Below, piece by piece: positions 1 to 9,873 of a stretch of DNA of 64,000 bases. Origin of the DNA: Haplomitrium mnioides (lineage: Eukaryota; Marchantiophyta; Haplomitriopsida; Calobryales). Every line of letters starts with the position of its first letter. Position 1 is the stretch's first letter. The position numbers and the translations under genes are program-made. Under the pieces are notes generated by a model. That model worked only from the letters and a program-made list of their open reading frames with translations. It made no database searches and had not been told where the DNA came from. The stretch covers positions 1 through 64,000 of the forward strand of contig JBNGIS010005517.1 of assembly GCA_049999725.1 (NCBI GenBank). The letters run 5' to 3'.

Positions 1-11
1 GAAAAGAAGCC

Positions 12-1457
12 ATGGTGACAAGAGCTTTGCAATCTGTAGTAGGATTGCTGGATCAATTTGATGGGAGAAATATCTCCAAGTATTTGAAATACTATTCTAG
101 AGAGATGGAACTCAACAAAGTTCCAGAGAGAGAGATGATTCAAACCTTTGAGTTGGCCGTAGTGTCAGAATTGAGAGGTCGGGTGAGAGAGCTTATTCGA
201 GTCTATGGAGGTGATTGGGAGAGTTTTTCTCTCCAACTTAAAGAAGAATATTCACTGGAAGATGCAGATAGAGTGACCAAAAAGTCATTCATTGAATGGG
301 TAAATCGAACCAACAAAGGGTTGGTCGCAACTGAGCTTTTTCGGGAATTTGAGAGGCAATTTTCACAATTGTCCCGGATGGAAAAATTGACCTTAGAGAA
401 GGACAAGGTGGAGCTGTTTTTACAGGCAGCAAATGATGATTTTCAAAGAGAGTTGGAGTTGCTCTTAGAAGATAAGACCAAAGATAATGGTCTAACTTCT
501 GACTGGAAAGAAGTGTCTGAAGCCGTAAGTGTTCTCACAAAGAGAGAATCTAGAAGAGGGAAGGTGGTGGTGAGGCATGATGTAAGACCACCACCTATAA
601 CAGTACCTCGCAAACATCCAGTGGTACCTACACTTCCTACTACCACTACTACATTGCCTGCTACTCATCTTCCTACTCTTGCTCCACAAAGAGATGCAGT
701 GGAGGAGTTAGTGAAAGGAATGAAAGATTTACAGATAAAATTGGCAAAATTGGAAGTGAAGAAAGAGGCAAACAGCGTTCAGCCTACTCAAAAACCCGGA
801 TATGTCCAGCGGTGCATCTGGTGTGATAGCACCGAACACTCAAGGAAAGAATGTGGAGATTTTGCTCATTCTATTCATCTCGGAGTAATTTATTGGAAGG
901 AGGGCAAGATTGCTCTCAAAGATACAGGTGAGATCCTTAAAACTAATTTCGGAAAAGGAGGAATGAAAGGAGTTGTTGAAGAGTATCTACAAAAACTTGC
1001 TAGTACGCAAGTAGAGGCTGCCACCTATGGAATTGAGGTGGAGCGTGAATTCACCAGACATGTAGAACCCAGTGGGATGTGGAGTTGTGCCCTCTCTGCT
1101 ATGGAAGAAGGCAACACTAAAAGAGCAGATTTGCTAAAGGTTGCCACAACTATCAGAACTGCTACTGGATGGGATGACCCAGTAGACACTCTTTCAGTTC
1201 ATGCTTATATTGCCAAAAATCAGCATGAGGCTTATGTAGAGGAGAAAAGAAGAAGGGAAGAAGCTAGTACTAGTGAGGAGAGGCCAGCTTCAAAGAGGCC
1301 ACAAAGAGGTGAGAAAATACAACCATCAAGAGAGGAAACTATGGAGGATGTTTTGCCTTCCGCTCTTGACAAGGGAAAACCCAAAGAGCGAGAAAAGGCT
1401 CCAGCATACAAGCTGCAATCTGACATAGAGGCAGCCACAGATCTCAGAGGAGTATTG
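12..1457 (+). CDS. gag: Family F Gag polyprotein, interrupted by an assembly gap
   Basis: Gag forms the virus-like particle that packages element RNA. The frame is open for about 480 residues up to the gap at 1458. The N-terminal half is helical and charged, as in capsid domains. A Pro/Thr-rich linker follows at about residues 195-225, then a short charged helix. One CCHC zinc knuckle, CIWCDSTEHSRKEC, occupies residues 268-281, followed by a conserved-looking region with GVIYWKEGKIAL. The C-terminal third is rich in Lys, Glu and Arg. The ATG at 12 has a good context (GCCATGG), but the frame is open upstream to the window edge, so the true start may be earlier. Whether gag is fused to protease cannot be told across the gap. 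Role by homology; sequence relationship judged by eye. Confidence 0.85.
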
Positions 1458-1557
1458 NNNNNNNNNNNNNNNNNNNNNNNNNNNNNNNNNNNNNNNNNNN
1501 NNNNNNNNNNNNNNNNNNNNNNNNNNNNNNNNNNNNNNNNNNNNNNNNNNNNNNNNN
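1458..1557. other. Assembly gap, 100 N
   Basis: The run is exactly 100 N, the usual placeholder for unknown length. It lies between gag and protease of family F, so the reading-frame relation between them is unknown. Confidence 0.99.
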
Positions 1558-1558
1558 G

Positions 1559-2032
1559 GCTAGAGCCACTACTGAGACAATGGTGAAGATAGGGGACTTG
1601 GCTGATCCAGTGATTGCACTAATTGATCATGGATCAGAGATTAATCTTGTCTCTAAGGACATCTACAAACAAGGAAAGTGGCCAATTGATACAAACCATG
1701 GTTGGGTAATTCGAGCAGCAAATAATACACGAGGAGAGCTTTTTGGAGCTTGCCCAAATGTGAAAGTGAAGGTTGGGGATGTGATTACAGAACAAAATTT
1801 CTTTGTCCAAGATGGCACATCATATCCAGTGATCCTTGGGCAACCTTATATTACAGCTGCAAGGATGGAAACAAAAGTTTTGGATGATGGATCAGCATAT
1901 GCTCGAGTGCGCAGTGAAGATGGAAGAAAGGTGGTACAGTTTCTAACTGTCCATGCCAATCATGAAAGGAACCGAGATAGCTTGAGAAACTATTCTCCAC
2001 CTACAATCACAGAAGAGTTTCAGGATTTTTGA
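1559..2032 (+). CDS. pro: Family F aspartic protease (N-terminus in gap)
   Basis: The retroviral-type aspartic protease cleaves the Gag-Pol polyprotein. The frame is already open at the gap edge, so the ATG at 1580 is probably internal. The catalytic loop reads LIDHGSEINL, where the usual D-[ST]-G is D-H-G. The conserved flap and helix appear as YPVILGQPYI, corresponding to the usual ILG motif. The frame ends at TGA 2030-2032. A roughly 145-base spacer follows before the next gap, and translations of that spacer contain stops. The D-H-G centre is found, to my knowledge, in related fungal elements and need not mean loss of activity. Confidence in the domain is high; its exact limits are unknown. 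Confidence 0.85.
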   Translation, partial: ARATTETMVKIGDLADPVIALIDHGSEINLVSKDIYKQGKWPIDTNHGWVIRAANNTRGELFGACPNVKVKVGDVITEQNFFVQDGTSYPVILGQPYITAARMETKVLDDGSAYARVRSEDGRKVVQFLTVHANHERNRDSLRNYSPPTITEEFQDF

Positions 2033-2178
2033 TGGGTGCCACGATAGAGCGAGACTATAGTGGTACAACCGACAAGGTGCTCTCGCTACAGAAAGAAAGT
2101 ACCTTTTGTACATGAGTTGTGAAGTTTTCTGAGAGTGGATTTGCTGTATATACACAACTTGAGGATTTGCCCAGTTGG

Positions 2179-2278
2179 NNNNNNNNNNNNNNNNNNNNNN
2201 NNNNNNNNNNNNNNNNNNNNNNNNNNNNNNNNNNNNNNNNNNNNNNNNNNNNNNNNNNNNNNNNNNNNNNNNNNNNNN
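2179..2278. other. Assembly gap, 100 N
   Basis: Exactly 100 N, between the protease and RT parts of family F. Confidence 0.99.
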
Positions 2279-4913
2279 ATATTCCAGAGAGCTCTATTCA
2301 GCCATTGAGTCATATGTAGGACTGGAGGCTAGAGTGGAAACAAGATACAAGATAGTGGAGAAGAAAGTAAAACCTGTAGCCCACCCTCTTCCACTTGATT
2401 CTAGTGAGCAAGTAAGAAAGGCTTCAAGAGAAAAGAGTTTGAGAGAGATTTCCAAAGTTGGACATAAGTTTACTCCTACTACTTTGGAGGAGTTGAAGAT
2501 TGGTTCAAGAGAATTTCTTTTCCCTCAAGAGGAGGATGTATTTAGAGATATGCTCAAGAAGCATGGAAAGGCATTTGCTTTTGAGCCTCATGAAATTGGG
2601 TGTGTAAATCCAGATGTGGTCGCACCGATGATTATTTTTACGGTTCCACATGCACCTTGGGACTTGAAGCCAATTCCAGTACCAAGAGCTCATCTACCAA
2701 AGCTCTTGGACCTATTGAAGGAGAAAATGCAAATGAAGATTTTGGAACCATCTTTTGGACCTTATTCTAGCCGGTGGTTTACAGTGCCTAAGAAAAGTAG
2801 GGCACTGCGATTTATTCAAGATATGCAACCTGTAAATCAAGTGACCATCCGAAATACAGGGGTGGGGCCTATTGTTGGAGAGTTTGCAGAGGCATTTGCA
2901 GGGAGAGCTATCTATTCTATGGGTGATCTCTACTCTGGCTATGACCAATTCCAGCTTTCTGAAGGGAGTAGAGATATTACTACTATGAGAACACCATTGG
3001 GTTTACTTCGAATGTGCACTCTACCTCAAGGTGCTACAAATTCCGTGGCACATATGATGAATGGGATGAATAAAGTCTTGAGAGAATTTATCCCAGAAAA
3101 GACCATGCCATTCCTTGATGACATTCCAATCAAAGGATGTATAGAAGAAGACAAGAATGAAGCTTTGGATGAGAGAGGGTGTCGAAAATTTGTCATGGAT
3201 CATATTTCCGATTGTGATCAGATTTTAACAAGGTTGGAAGAAGTACATTTAACCTTGTCAGGGGTAAAATCAACCTTTAGAGTTCGTGAGGTTGTGATTG
3301 TTGGGCATCTATGTGGCTGGTTTGGCCGAAAACCCGATCAAAAGAAGATTGATGCCATTCAGCGACTAAAGGATACATGTAGCTCAGCAACAGAGGTGCG
3401 CAGATTTCTAGGAGCATGTGTTTTCTACCATGTGTGGATCCCTCATTTTGCACATGTGGCAGATCCTTTGTACAATTTGTTGCGCAAAGGAAAAGAGTTT
3501 CGGTGGGAAGATATCCATACCACAGCAGTGCAAAAGCTGAAGAAATTATTATCTTCTCAGCTTGTTCTTCGAAGGGTGAGCTATGAAAATGAGAAGCCAG
3601 TGATCTTGACTGTAGATGCCAGTCCTATTGCTATAGGTTGGGCCATTGGGCAAAATGATGAGGAAGGAAATCGATTTGCAATTCGGTTTGGAGCAAAAGT
3701 GTTGAGCAAACGACAAAGAAGCTATCCACAGGTGAAAAGAGAGTTATGGGGGGTGGTTGCAGCCATGAAAGCTGAGAAAGAATACCTGATTGGAGCACCA
3801 CTGATTGTGGAAACAGATTGCTTACCTTTGTTGGGAATGATTACCAACTGCAACACGCCTGACATTGCAATGTTGCGTTGGATTGCCTATATCAAGTCCT
3901 TGAATCCAGAATTCAAACACATAGCAGGAAAGGATAATCCAGTGGCAGATATGCTCTCTAGAGCTAGATATGAGCAAGAGGACGAGATGGTTGAAGACAT
4001 TGATGATGTAGGCACTGAATTTTATTCACGTGCACAGAAGAGAGAAGAACCATTCATGCAAGAGCTTTATGAAGGAGAGTGGCTGGATATTGGCCATTAT
4101 TTAAGCACATTGAGGAGAAAACCAGAATGGAGTGAAGCTCAATTCAGGCAAGTAAGGCAGAAAGCCTACAACTATCTCTTAGCAAAAGGCTACTTATGGA
4201 AGAGGGCAAAAAGAGGCCATGATATACCACGAAGGGTGGTGTGTGAGAAAAAGACACAAAAAGAGTTGTTGAATGAATTTCATTGTAGCTTATGGGCTGG
4301 GCACAGGGGCATTTATGGCACCTTTGCTAAATTGAAGGAAAAATATTGGTGGAAAAATATGTATAGGGATGTGGTTTCTTTTGTAGAGTCCTGTCAAACT
4401 TGTCAGATGTATTCAGAGCTTCGGCACAGAGATGGGTTACAACCAACGTATCCACTTGCTTTGCACTATAAGTGGGTAGTGGATCTTGTTGCTATGCCAC
4501 CAGGAGTGTGGCAAATGAAGTATTTGGTCCTAGCAAGAGAAGATTTATCCAATCAAGTGGAGGGAAGAGCATTGAGAACCAAAGCAACAGAGAATATTTG
4601 TCGGTTTTTGCTAGAAGATGTGGTGTCAAGATATGGCTGTGTGGGAAAGATCACAGCTGACAGAGGTGAGTTAAATACTCATGAAGCTAGAGAATTCTTT
4701 CAAAGATGTGGGATCAAGCTTGCTCTCACTACAGCGTATAATCCTGAAGGGAATGCAAAGAGTGAGCGTGGGCATCCTCCTATTGTTAAGGCTCTTGTTA
4801 AAGCATGTAGAGGGAGAGCTGGTGAGTGGCCAAGGCTATTACCATTTGCATTATGGGCTGATAGGACTACTCATAGCTCAGTGACTGGTTATATGCCAGT
4901 TGAGTTGATGTAA
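2279..4913 (+). CDS. pol: Family F Pol: reverse transcriptase, RNase H and integrase core
   Basis: The frame is open from the gap to a TAA at 4911-4913. RT spans about 2610-3330, with the polymerase box FLDD at 3111-3122. A connection domain with LGACVFYHVWIPHFA follows. RNase H covers about 3600-3970; its acidic residues are in VDAS (near 3614), KREL, ETDC and the terminal NPVADMLSR. Integrase begins with an HHCC zinc finger (H at about 4279, the Cys pair in CQTCQ). The catalytic core has D in WVVDLV (4480), D in TADRGEL (4657) and E in KSERGH (4762). All catalytic residues that I can identify are present. The unusual sequence blocks suggest the fungal gypsy lineage. The stop at 4911 cuts off the integrase C-terminus. 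Confidence 0.92.
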
Positions 4914-5447
4914 GGGCATAAACCTATCATGCCTATCGAGGAGACTATCTTGAGTTGGAGTGTCTTACCTTGGCAAGATCATATATCGCGAGAGGAATTG
5001 CTTACACTTCGGATTCAGCAATTGGAGAGGAGGCCCGAAGATATCCAGTTAGCAGTGGAAAGGCTGAAGAGAGCAAGGCTGAAAAACAAAATCAGATTTG
5101 ATCAAACACATAGATTGAGGCCACGTGATTTACAAGAGGGAGATTGGGTATTGGTTTATGACAACAGCTTGGATAACCAGCATAGTACGGTGAGGAAGTT
5201 TTCTAAACGTTGGTTTGGGCCTTATGTAGTGGTGATTGTGCATGACAATGCCACATATACCTTGAGAGAGTTGGATGGGACTTTGCTCAAAGTTCCAATT
5301 GCAGGAAAGCGGGTGAAACTATTCAAGCAACGGGACCAAGAAAATGTTTTGGAGGATATTGGAGCTGACATGCCAGTGTTTGAAGAGGAAGAAAATCCAG
5401 AAGAGCAGCAGGAGGACTTCACTTTAGAAGAAGGAGAAACTCTCTGA
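4914..5447 (+). CDS. pol: Family F integrase C-terminal domain, separated by one in-frame stop
   Basis: This continues in the same frame as the preceding pol after TAA 4911-4913. The text around the stop (PVELM, stop, GHKPIMPIEE) reads as one uninterrupted protein with a single changed codon, most simply TAT or TAC to TAA. It holds a helical segment with ERLKRARLKNKIRFDQTH, then the GPY/F-type module with KRWFGPYVVV. An acidic tail follows, ending at TGA 5445-5447. No chromodomain is visible. The ATG at 4929 is unlikely to be a genuine start. A single nonsense change with no frameshift is a mark of recent decay; programmed readthrough is possible but unsupported. Confidence 0.85.
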   Translation, partial: GHKPIMPIEETILSWSVLPWQDHISREELLTLRIQQLERRPEDIQLAVERLKRARLKNKIRFDQTHRLRPRDLQEGDWVLVYDNSLDNQHSTVRKFSKRWFGPYVVVIVHDNATYTLRELDGTLLKVPIAGKRVKLFKQRDQENVLEDIGADMPVFEEEENPEEQQEDFTLEEGETL

Positions 5448-5499
5448 TGCCGACCACAACGTTTACTTTCTTGGTGCCTACCGGAGGATGCACCAATTC

Positions 5500-5512
5500 A
5501 GAGGGGGGTGGA
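5500..5512 (+). promoter_or_regulatory. Polypurine tract of family F
   Basis: The sequence AGAGGGGGGTGGA lies immediately before the TG that starts the 3' LTR. Such a tract primes plus-strand DNA synthesis. Confidence 0.8.
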
Positions 5513-6992
5513 TGTCGTGTTGTGGTTCGGCAAGTGCGTGAAAGATAACAAGAAGAAAGGAAAAACAAATCACTCTTACCATGGATGAGTTTAGAGAAAA
5601 GTCAAGAAGAAGCGACAAGGCATCTATCGAGCAGCTTCTAGAAACGTAAAAGGAGAGTCTGCCAGTACTACGTGGAAGATTCTCGAGATCCTGTAGGTAA
5701 GGACAAGACCATCCTATTGGTTGTTCATGGATTCTTTTGGATTATGCTCTCAGATATTTTGAGGATAATAGAGAAAGCAGCGGGGAAGGAAAAAAAATCA
5801 TCGAAAGGGGAACAAGCATTGAAGGGAGAGATACCGACGAGGGGAGTGGGTGCTCGAAACACAGGAGTTTTACGGTGGAATTGAAGGAGCTTATGGGTGG
5901 AAATCTGGGAAATGGACAGAGGATTGTTTGTTGCTCCTAATTTTCCTCTTCCAAATCCGTTCTTTATTGGGCTGCGGATAATTCCTCGAGACCACTTTCG
6001 ACAGTGGATAGTGTATCACTTCGGTGATCAGTTTCTAACTTCGGTGACGAATTCACCAATTCCTGTTTTGCTGCCAATCATCACCTATGGAGAACGATGG
6101 GACCTTACCATCTACATTCTGACCTGATGTGGAGAGGTGTTTCTCAAATCGTCGTCNNNNNNNNNNNNNNNNNNNNNNNNNNNNNNNNNNNNNNNNNNNN
6201 NNNNNNNNNNNNNNNNNNNNNNNNNNNNNNNNNNNNNNNNNNNNNNNNNNNNNNNNGTGAAGGGGTCAAATTGAAGGGCAGATCGTCTTTCGCGTAATAG
6301 AATCAAGTGTACAACGAATCTGGAGACAAGCAGAGTATCATTGGAAAGCTGACGACGAGGGCTACAATATAGAAACAAGTTTCGATTCATTTGAAGTTGG
6401 GGTTGTTCTGTGACAGCGAGTTGAAGTTGAGTACCAATTGAAAGGTTGTTTCGAATTCACTCCTTATTCGACTTTGAGTTGTGAATTCTTGCATTCTGTC
6501 AAGAGCAGAGTATCAGTTGAGAATTTGAGAACTTGAAGATGGTTTTATGGTACAATAGTTGGTGAAATTTCAAGGCTATTCTCTTTGAAGTGGAGAAGTT
6601 ACTACCTAGGAAGTTTAGGGGTATTATTTTGTTCGGTTTTCTCAAACAACATTGAATCTTTGAGAGTAATGACCAATTCGCTCAAGATTTTGAGCTGAAA
6701 TTTTTCATACAGATTTATCTTGCACCCTGGTTCTCAGCCTGAGAGTTTCAGACCCTAGGAACAAGCAATCCATACATTCTCCTTGACAACACTCGAACAA
6801 AAGTTGGAGAAAACTACCTTTTCGGGTTTATGATCAAACATTTCTTGAATGTAGGAAAGGCATGAGAACCTAAATCTCTGTCAAAGTTGTTCATTCCAAA
6901 CCACTGAAAGACAGAGCTTCTGCCATTTGCATAACACTCTCTATAGCCATATACCCCGCGTATTCCCAGAACAAGAAAACTGCCACGCGACA
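5513..6992 (+). repeat. 3' LTR of family F
   Basis: The LTR starts TGTCGTG after the polypurine tract and ends CACGCGACA, so the terminal inverted repeat is TGTCG/CGACA. Its length is about 1480 bp, including one 100-N gap of unknown true size. Open frames inside it are short and show no known domain. The sequence after 6992 is family B LTR, which supports the boundary. The other LTR copy is outside the window, so the ends are inferred from structure and not from alignment. Confidence 0.75.
6157..6256. other. Assembly gap, 100 N, inside the family F LTR
   Basis: Exactly 100 N. It is the third gap in the window, and all three are in family F. Confidence 0.99.
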
Positions 6993-7115
6993 CCGGTCAG
7001 CGGTGGCGATCCAACTTCTAAGTTTAAAGCGGTGTCGGACGACACCTTGTAGAACCAAGTCAGTTGCGGGGCTAAAGGTTCTAAGGCTTCTTTTGGACTC
7101 TCTGTCGAAGCTCCG
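6993..7115 (+). repeat. Fragment of family B LTR
   Basis: This matches the GC-rich middle of other B LTRs (near 47640-47740 and 56100-56220), including the blocks GAACCAAGTCA and GGTTCT in the same order. It is the target in which family F landed on the left, and it abuts the minus-strand pol fragment B4 on the right. Confidence 0.7.
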
Positions 7116-9028
7116 TTAGGATTTGTGCTGTCAAAAGAAATTCAATGATGTCGGCATAATCCGTTGGCTTCCCTATTTTGACTTGGAACAGATCCTCATT
7201 GGAGAAGACATCATCCACCTCCACCTTGTTGATCAGTCCAGCCACACGGGAGAAGAAATCAACATTGTTGTGTTTTTTTCTTGGTTTGATTCGTACTTCA
7301 TAGTCAAACTCTTGTAGGAGAAGCCCCCACCTTGCAATCCTGCATGTCACATCAGGCTTATTCACCAGGTACTTCAGGGCATTGTGATTGGTGTGAAAGT
7401 TCACTCTAAAATGTAGGAGGTAGTGCCTGAATTTCTTCAATGCATAGATGATCTCCAAGGCGTCCCGATCGATGGCAAAATAAATTTTCCTACCAACCAA
7501 CCTGCTGGAAAAGTAAATGGGATGGTCCCTACCCTTTTCATCCGCTTGGCTTAATACTGCCCCTATACAGAAGCGTGACACATCGATCATGACATGGAAT
7601 TCCTTCCTCCAGCTAGGAGGCACGAGTATGAGGGCACTTGCAAGTCGTTTCTTCAGCTCATGGAAGCTTGCTAGTCTTTCGGGGTGGCCTCAAAGGTATT
7701 GGCCCTCTTTGTCATTTTTGTGAGGGGCAAGGCCACTAAGGCAAACTGATCGATGAATCTGCAGTATTAGCCCACACACCCAAGAAAGCCCTGCACCTCC
7801 TTCAGTTTGGTGAGGACTGCCACCATCATACAAATTCCGACTTTTTCTTGATCTACCTCAATGCCTTGACTGGAAATTCTTTGCCCAAGGAGTATTCCTT
7901 CTGTCACTCCGAAGAAGCACTTTCCTGGATGCAATCGCAGCTCTATTTCTTGACAATGTTGGAGAGTGAGCCTTTTATCCCGCTCATGGTTGTAGATCTT
8001 CCCGTACACCACAAAGTTATCGATGAAGATTTTTAGAAATTTTCTCAGGTAATCATGGAAGATGTTCATCATCATTCGCTAAAAAGTTCTGGGTGCATTG
8101 TGGAGTCCGAAAGGCATTCTTTGGAAGGTGAACACTCCCCATTCTGTGGTGAATTCCGTCTTTAATTGGTTCTCCTCTAGAATCTAGATCTGATTGTACC
8201 CTGAATATCCATCTAGGAAGCTGTAGACCTCTAGCCCCACAACCAAATCCAGCACCCCATCTATGAAGGGTTATAGGTATTCGTCCTTCTTGGTCGCATC
8301 ATTTAGTTTTCAGAAATCTTGACACACCCTGATTTTTCATTCTCTATCCTGTCCAAGCTTCTTTGGCACTACTACTAGAGGAAACACCCACTCACTATTT
8401 AGAACTGGGTAAATGAAATCTGCTTCCAGTAATTTATCAATTTCCTATTTTACCATCAAGGAGAATCGGGGGTTCATCCTATACTAGCATTGTCTTACTG
8501 GGAATGCTGCGGGTTCGAGGTCAATCCGATGTTCTTCCAATTCCCTAGGGACTCCTTTCAGGTCCACATGGCTAGAGACAAAGGCATCACTGAAATTCGT
8601 AAGGAGGTGGGTTGATGCTTGCTTGGTGGTTTTGGGAAAATCAGAGCCGATATGGAATTTTTGTCCCTCGTGGACAATCACCTATTTGTGTTGCGACTTG
8701 TGCACTACTTCCACCTCATTCTTCCACTCTGTTCCGCCTTCCTACATCAAGGTTGCCAACGGCAACCTCCCTACTCCCGATGAGTCGCTTCGAACTTTCC
8801 TCTATCTTCCGCCTACGTCCGATGAAACATTTTGGACTCTTCTGGTTTTTCTGTTCGCATCAGATGAGGCACTTCGGACCTCTCTTTCCTTCCGACCTCA
8901 ATGGCCTCACCCTTTGCAAAATATTTGGGGGGCCCCCTCATGCTGGCCTCTGTCCCATTGCACTTTGCCAGCTCTATCTGGTTGACCATCACCATTCTTT
9001 CTTTTGACAAGTTTTCCTCTGTAGCTTC
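7116..9028 (-). pseudogene. pol: Family B copy B4: pol fragment (protease-RT linker, RT, RNase H)
   Basis: Read on the minus strand from 9028 down to 7116, this fragment follows pol of B3 nearly domain for domain. It has the linker with VNQIELAKC, the conserved LKGVPRELEEHRIDLEP (about 8490-8560), RT fingers and palm with stops, then the box FIDNFVVYG (about 8010-8036) and YCRFIDQFALVALPL. RNase H (7116-7610) has IDVSRFCIGAVLSQ, REAL replaced by RDAL, and TNHNAL where TDH is usual. Several stops and frameshifts break it. It ends abruptly after FLLTAQI, so integrase is missing. The high-coordinate end is cut by the B1 LTR. It is a dead copy. Confidence 0.85.
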
Positions 9029-9765
9029 TGTCAAACAGTGACATGAGGTGCTAACAAAGATTCCTAAATAACCAAAACAACATGGAAGAATTTCTCCACT
9101 CTTAGGTGTTAAGATACTCTAAAAGCAAAGGAATAGCTAATATCAGTACGTAAGAGCAGGTCGCCTTGATTACCCGACCCAAAGAGCGGAATCGTGTTCA
9201 GGACATGAAAGGAAGTGATACTCTTCAGAAGTATTAGCAAGGAGGTGGAAGATAGAGCAATCATAGAAGAGGAAGAAGAGGCACGTTCGGGTGAGGAAGA
9301 TCAGGGGGATGGGACATGATAAACAATCCAACGCCAGAAGAGAGGGGCTTCAGGTAAGGCCAGAGGCCCAACATTACTTTCACCATGACATCATTCAGGA
9401 GCAAAAGCGAGAGGGATGGAAGGCACCTCAGCACGCTAGAAGCAGAGGATTGGTAGAAGCAAGGAGAATGCAACGACCTTCATAAGTAGCAATGACACCA
9501 GGGATCGGGGGATGCTTCGCTCCACAAAGCATTGACGGGCTTTACAAGGGTCCAAACCCACTTCGGCCTTCTAAAAAACTATTTGGCGGATCTGTGCAGA
9601 GAGTATCAAGGGGGAGGGGCGTCTGAGTCCCCTCCGAAGAAAAGCGTGGACAAAAACACCCATCAAGTCAAGTAAACTTCAGGGCCAATCCAAGGCTTCA
9701 ATCAAACGCGGCAGTCCAACTTCCCCTTTGAAAATGGCGATGGACGGTGCACTTTGGAAAAGGGT

Positions 9766-9873
9766 TAACTTTGGAGCAATCCTGTGGTCAACTTTGGAGC
9801 AGTCTTGTGGTCAACTTTAGAGCAGTCTTGTGGTCAACTTTGAAGCAGTCCTATAGTCAACTTTGGAGTCGAG
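9766..9873 (+). repeat. 23-bp tandem repeat in the B1 LTR
   Basis: About 4.6 copies of CAACTTTGGAGCAGTCTTGT plus GGT, with a few mismatches between copies. Confidence 0.85.

Larger units (their letters stand above)
1..6992 (+). mobile_element. Family F Ty3/gypsy element, 3' part (5' LTR outside window)
   Basis: This is an LTR retrotransposon in the order gag, protease, RT, RNase H, integrase, polypurine tract and 3' LTR. The order of pol domains makes it Ty3/gypsy. Protein features seen here recall the gypsy lineage common in basidiomycete fungi rather than the Tekay, CRM, Reina, Athila or Tat clades of plants: an RT box FLDDIPIKG, a VVGHLC-like block after RT, and a DHGSEINL protease centre. 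Pol is open except for one stop, so the insertion is young compared with everything else in the window. Its 3' end joins family B LTR sequence at 6992/6993 without a gap, which ties it to the plant contig. The 5' LTR and the start of the element lie before position 1. Confidence 0.9.

Noticed and set aside
4929-5447. A separate gene starting at ATG 4929
   Set aside because: It is in the same frame as pol and encodes the integrase C-terminus. Only one stop codon separates it from the rest.
5672-6127. Several 66-76-codon frames in the F LTR
   Set aside because: They overlap each other in different frames, have no domain, and lie wholly within the LTR.
7031-7046. Perfect hairpin GGTGTCG-GA-CGACACC
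   Set aside because: It lies in a B LTR fragment where the aligned copies (for example 47675 and 56150) do not keep the pairing, so it is probably a chance product of mutation.
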